Part shown: one piece after another, positions 30,029-32,944 of the stretch
How positions within the stretch are numbered: the stretch's first letter is position 1
Layout of the letters: each line of letters starts with the position of its first letter
Assembly (NCBI GenBank): GCA_947088135.1
Contig: CAMUFJ010000020.1
Span: 1-32,944, forward strand
Direction: 5' to 3'
Length of the DNA: 32,944 nt
DNA from: an uncultured Clostridia bacterium
Lineage (GTDB): Bacteria; Bacillota; Clostridia; Christensenellales; Borkfalkiaceae
Notes under the pieces: model-generated
What the model was told of the DNA's origin: nothing
Database searches by the model: none
Seen by the model: only the letters and a program-made list of their open reading frames with translations
Translations under genes and position numbers: made by a program

Positions 30029-30585
30029 TGGAGCATTTCGCCGCATTGCGCTTTTTCGAGGACGGGCGCATTGCGGACAGGCTCTATTGGTATGTAAGCG
30101 GTTTCAGTTTGCGGGAAGGGGAGGAGGTGCTCGCTCCCGTGGGTACGCACAACTGTTTGCAACGGGCAAGCGCGGAGCGCGTTCTCGACGCCGACCGCGA
30201 ACACGCCCCTTACGATTTGCGGTTTATCAAGAAGGTGGAAGCGCGATACGGCGAACGCAGGCTTACCGCGGGGGAGTGCGTTTGCTTCGAGCTCGGCGGA
30301 CTCAAATACGATGAAAAGCGCTACACGCGCTTTCGCCGTATTTTGTTTTCTTCGAAAATCCCAAACAAAGAAGAGCTGGAAGAATTACGCGCATACGGCG
30401 TTTGCGACGTCCTGACGGGAAGCGCGGAGGAGCTCGCGGAGGGAGGCGCGCTTGCGAAGCGTTGCGTACTGCTTGCGGGCGGGAGCGCGCGGGAGGCGGC
30501 GAAAACGCTACTGTCCTGCGTGCGCGGAGAAGAACCGGGTCTTTCCGAAAAAGTGCGGAATGCCTTGATTGAAAAACTCTGTTAA
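30028..30585 (+). CDS. Conserved hypothetical protein
   Basis: 185 residues, cytosolic, no membrane segment or signal peptide. The N-terminal LYWYVSGFSLREGEEVLAPVGTHN is reminiscent of small beta-barrel domains that start with 'xxGxxVxVPFG' (as in the PriA N-terminus), but this is weak. The C-terminal half is helical and charged with several cysteines. The ATG overlaps the stop of the preceding gene (TAATG, 1 base shared), showing translational coupling with the membrane-anchored protein. Function unknown. Confidence 0.75.
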   Translation: MEHFAALRFFEDGRIADRLYWYVSGFSLREGEEVLAPVGTHNCLQRASAERVLDADREHAPYDLRFIKKVEARYGERRLTAGECVCFELGGLKYDEKRYTRFRRILFSSKIPNKEELEELRAYGVCDVLTGSAEELAEGGALAKRCVLLAGGSAREAAKTLLSCVRGEEPGLSEKVRNALIEKLC

Positions 30586-30596
30586 AAGAGGAGCTT

Positions 30597-31583
30597 ATGA
30601 AAAACGTTTTACTCATTGCGACGGGCGGCACGATTGCTTCCAAGCCCACCGACGCGGGCATGGCGCCCGTATTGGATGCGGAGGAACTTCTCTCCTGCGT
30701 TCCCGAGGTGGCGGGGCTTTGCCGCGTGGATAAAGTACAGCCTTTTAACTTGGACAGCACGAACGTGTGCGCAAAACATTGGCTGGAAATCGCGCGCATT
30801 ATCGAAACCAACTACGAGCGATACGACGGCTTCGTTGTTACCCACGGGACGGACACCATGGCGTATACCGCCGCGGCGATCTCCTATCTCGTGCAGAATT
30901 CTCCCAAGCCCGTCGTGTTCACGGGCTCCCAGCGATCCGCCTATATGCGGGATACCGACGCCCGCCGTAACCTTGCCGACGCGTTCGCCTACTGCGCGGA
31001 CGATAATGCTTCGGGCGTGCATATCGTGTTCGACGGGAGCGTCATCTTGGGCACGCGCGCGAAAAAGACGCGTACCCGAAGTTATAATGCCTTTTCGAGC
31101 ATCGACTATCCGGACGTCGCCGTGATGCGGGACGAAAAGCCCGTGTATTACATTCGGGAAAAGGTGACGGGCAAGCCGAAATTTTTCTACGAGCTCGACG
31201 AGAGCGTGTTTGTGCTTAAACTCACGCCGGGGCTGAAAAGCGATATTTTCGACTATCTCGACGCGCACTGCAACGGGCTCATCATCGAGTCGTTCGGCGC
31301 GGGCGGGCTTCCCGATTACGGCGACAATGAATTATTCCGCCGTTTGAAAGCTTTTCGAGAGAGGGGCAAAACGGTGGTGTTTACCACGCAGGTGGAGCGG
31401 GAGGGAAGTTCTCTGTTTACCTACGAGGTGGGGCGCAAGCTGCACGAGCTCGGCGTCTTGGAGGCGCGGTGCATGACTTTGGAGGCGACGGTCGCAAAGC
31501 TCATGTGGGCGCTTGCCGCAAAGCGCGGGAAGGATGCGGAAGAGCTCTTCCTCCGCCCGATCGGAAGAGATATTTTGGATTAA
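30597..31583 (+). CDS. L-asparaginase (type I, cytoplasmic)
   Basis: A 328-residue asparaginase hydrolysing asparagine to aspartate and ammonia. Seen: the first active-site motif ATGGTIASK (Thr12), second motif THGTDTM (Thr85, Asp86), VVFTGSQRSAYMRDTDARRN and SFGAGGLPD of the C-terminal domain. There is no signal peptide, consistent with the cytoplasmic type. It has GAGG before ATG 30597 and lies 11 bp after the hypothetical gene, the last gene of the run, ending at a terminator. Confidence 0.93.
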   Translation: MKNVLLIATGGTIASKPTDAGMAPVLDAEELLSCVPEVAGLCRVDKVQPFNLDSTNVCAKHWLEIARIIETNYERYDGFVVTHGTDTMAYTAAAISYLVQNSPKPVVFTGSQRSAYMRDTDARRNLADAFAYCADDNASGVHIVFDGSVILGTRAKKTRTRSYNAFSSIDYPDVAVMRDEKPVYYIREKVTGKPKFFYELDESVFVLKLTPGLKSDIFDYLDAHCNGLIIESFGAGGLPDYGDNELFRRLKAFRERGKTVVFTTQVEREGSSLFTYEVGRKLHELGVLEARCMTLEATVAKLMWALAAKRGKDAEELFLRPIGRDILD

Positions 31584-31615
31584 AAAAAGGGTAGGCGTTC
31601 AGCCTACCCTTTTTA
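31582..31615. terminator. Bidirectional Rho-independent terminator
   Basis: An A-run, GGGTAGGC-GTTCA-GCCTACCC (31589-31609), then a T-run, between the convergent asparaginase and glycosyltransferase genes. Confidence 0.94.
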
Positions 31616-31621
31616 TCGTTT

Positions 31622-32803
31622 TCAATTTTTTTCCGAGGAGTTTTTCAACTCGGGGAAGCGGGTGCAGAGCAGATTGAAAATGTACTCCGCACAGCGGGTC
31701 GCACCGTATTGCGTACGCTGTTTCTTCGCCGCGAGAACGTAGGGGGTTAAGATCTCGGGGTCGCGCAAAATTTCTGCGAGCTTGTCCGCAACCTTTTCGG
31801 GCTTGAAGATCTTCATGGCGTTGCCCACGTTTTCAATGTAATATTTGCCGATGTTTTTTTCGATCGTCGTGGCGTATTTGGTGATGATATGCGGTACGCC
31901 GAAAAAACACGCTTCCCCCGAAACGTTCGCGCCGCTCTTTCCGCAGAACACGTCGGAAGCGACGAGCAGTTCGAAAAAATTATCCACGAGCCCCATCGGG
32001 CGGAAACAACATTTTCCCTTGCTTTTTAATTGCCGAAAGCGTTCGTACAGTTCGGCATTTTTTCCGCATACGGCGAGCAGTGTCACGGGCAGATCGCGCT
32101 CCAATACGATGTTGCAGATTTCTTCCATTTTCCCGATGCCGTAACCGCCCTCCGCAAGCAATACGGTGAGTGCGTGTTCGGGAATGCCGAGCTTTTTCCG
32201 CGTTTCTATTTTATCCGTGGAAACGGCGAACGCCTCCTCGCGGATGAGAAAGGGCACTTGCTTGAAATTATCGTCGTTAAAGCGCACGGGGTGGTGCTTG
32301 CGGGCGCGGTTATAACCCGCTTCGTTGGAAACGAGCGCCAAATCGCACGGATAGCGGAAAAGAGGATTGACCACTATGTCGGGGCAGTACATCACGGTCA
32401 GGGGATTTGCACTGCTCTTTTTAGCGAAATAGTTGGGCGCCCAGTGGGTGCACACCACCATGTCGGGACGAAGCTCCTCCACGTGCTCGATGGCGGGCTT
32501 GCGCGCGCCGGGGACGAGGCAGGTCATCGTTGCCCATGAGCCGATTTTTTCTCCCCAAAATTCCATATTCAGCGTCAGCCAAAATCCGTAGGCGGTGCTG
32601 TTGTTGGATTTTACGACGTTGTTTTTCAGCTTTTCTTCGAATTCGATCAGTTTTGCGTGTTCGCTTTCGGTAAAAAATTGGGAACGCACGCACTCCACCT
32701 TATCGCCGTAAAGCTCTTCGAATTTGTCGGCGATACTGTTCATCGGCATGGTGTGCCCGAGTCCCGCTTCCGTATAGGCAAACACAACTCTCGGTTTGTT
32801 CAT
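31622..32803 (-). CDS. GT-B glycosyltransferase (GT28/MGDG-synthase-like)
   Basis: A 393-residue GT-B enzyme. The N-terminal domain starts with VVFAYTEAGLGHTMPMNSIAD, the glycine loop of MurG/MGDG-type transferases. The C-terminal donor domain shows LLAEGGYGIGKMEEI and GLVDNFFELLVASDVFCGKSGANVSGEACFFGVP, matching the GT28 nucleotide-sugar binding site (the Ser/Gly-Glu-Ala core). The likely role is transfer of a sugar to a lipid acceptor such as diacylglycerol in membrane glycolipid synthesis; donor and acceptor are inferred from the family only. No signal peptide; peripheral membrane binding is probable. ATG 32803 has GAGGAAAG upstream. A hairpin lies in its leader. Confidence 0.87.
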   Translation of the reverse strand: MNKPRVVFAYTEAGLGHTMPMNSIADKFEELYGDKVECVRSQFFTESEHAKLIEFEEKLKNNVVKSNNSTAYGFWLTLNMEFWGEKIGSWATMTCLVPGARKPAIEHVEELRPDMVVCTHWAPNYFAKKSSANPLTVMYCPDIVVNPLFRYPCDLALVSNEAGYNRARKHHPVRFNDDNFKQVPFLIREEAFAVSTDKIETRKKLGIPEHALTVLLAEGGYGIGKMEEICNIVLERDLPVTLLAVCGKNAELYERFRQLKSKGKCCFRPMGLVDNFFELLVASDVFCGKSGANVSGEACFFGVPHIITKYATTIEKNIGKYYIENVGNAMKIFKPEKVADKLAEILRDPEILTPYVLAAKKQRTQYGATRCAEYIFNLLCTRFPELKNSSEKN

Positions 32804-32826
32804 ATTCTTTCCTCTGCGTAAAATAA

Positions 32827-32842
32827 GTTAACCGAAGTTAAC
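32827..32842 (-). promoter_or_regulatory. UUCG-loop hairpin / tandem GTTAAC palindromes in the glycosyltransferase leader
   Basis: GTTAAC-TTCG-GTTAAC on the minus strand, transcribed between the predicted start (about 32853) and the ribosome site. It can form a 6-bp stem with a stable UUCG loop, or serve as two palindromic operator half-sites. Confidence 0.5.
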
Positions 32843-32859
32843 ATTTTATATTCGTTACT

Positions 32860-32888
32860 ATTTTAGCACATGGCGCCCGTAATATCAA
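32860..32888 (-). promoter_or_regulatory. Sigma-A promoter of the glycosyltransferase
   Basis: On the minus strand TTGATA (32888-32883), 17-bp spacer, TAAAAT (32865-32860). Confidence 0.72.
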
Positions 32889-32929
32889 CACTTTGCGGAA
32901 AAAAAATGAAAAAAATATTAAAAAACCGT

Positions 32930-32944
32930 ACCGCTGAAAGCGGT
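32930..32944 (-). terminator. Partial hairpin, probable terminator of an upstream minus-strand gene
   Basis: ACCGCT-GAA-AGCGGT at the window edge with an A-run on its left, which would be the U-tract of a minus-strand transcript coming from beyond the window. The stem probably continues outside. Confidence 0.5.

Overview
The window looks like a chromosomal segment of a Gram-positive, Clostridia-like (Firmicutes) bacterium, probably an uncultured gut-type lineage. The evidence is AGGAGG-type ribosome sites, strong sigma-A promoters that almost always have a 17-bp spacer, many Rho-independent terminators, and Firmicutes-type homologues (EFR1 flavodoxin-ferredoxin, FtsX-type ABC fusions, M1 lipoprotein peptidase, TcdA next to a cysteine desulfurase). 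No rRNA, tRNA, CRISPR array, transposase or phage structural gene was seen.

Layout. 1-1746: end of the rpsB-tsf translation operon. 1819-3317: a GNAT acetyltransferase and a nucleoside phosphorylase, each with its own promoter. 3318-3580: a gene-free, hairpin-rich repeat region. 3584-4212: an XRE regulator divergent from a small Cys-rich protein, with an inverted-repeat operator between them. 4225-6492: fba and gap, two divergent glycolytic genes. 6531-11582: a secreted GLUG-type beta-helix protein followed by two ATPase-permease (MacB/FtsX-like) ABC fusions. 11656-12374: a metallophosphoesterase. 12459-18918: a polymorphic-toxin locus with a full-length Rhs protein plus membrane immunity candidate, then a 5'-truncated Rhs tip cassette plus a second membrane immunity candidate, punctuated by near-identical hairpin terminators. 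18991-20675: an ADP-ribosylglycohydrolase and a small membrane protein. 20769-22179 (minus): corA and a FmdB-like zinc ribbon, preceded by a leader-peptide attenuator. 22199-23641 (minus): an M1 peptidase lipoprotein. 23762-25577: tcdA and a cysteine desulfurase, overlapping by 4 bp. 25618-31583: a long co-directional run (SDR epimerase with a C-terminal zinc-finger-like motif, EFR1 ferredoxin, cysK, two unknown genes, asparaginase). 31622-32944 (minus): a GT-B/GT28-type glycosyltransferase with its promoter.

Two signals stand out. First, the corA leader holds a 22-residue ORF whose codons 17-19 are perfectly complementary (9 bp) to the 5' arm of the following intrinsic terminator, the architecture of translation-coupled attenuation of a Mg2+ channel. 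Second, the Rhs locus has two toxin tips sharing a 269-bp perfectly identical core segment flanked by diverged homologous sequence, which suggests recent gene conversion or tip exchange. Both tips are glycine-rich and hydrophobic with cationic amphipathic tails, and each is followed by a membrane protein, suggesting membrane-active toxins. Further oddities are poly-G tracts in one promoter spacer and one ribosome-binding site, a palindromic intergenic repeat apparently inserted in frame into an ABC transporter, and a probably leaderless tcdA mRNA.
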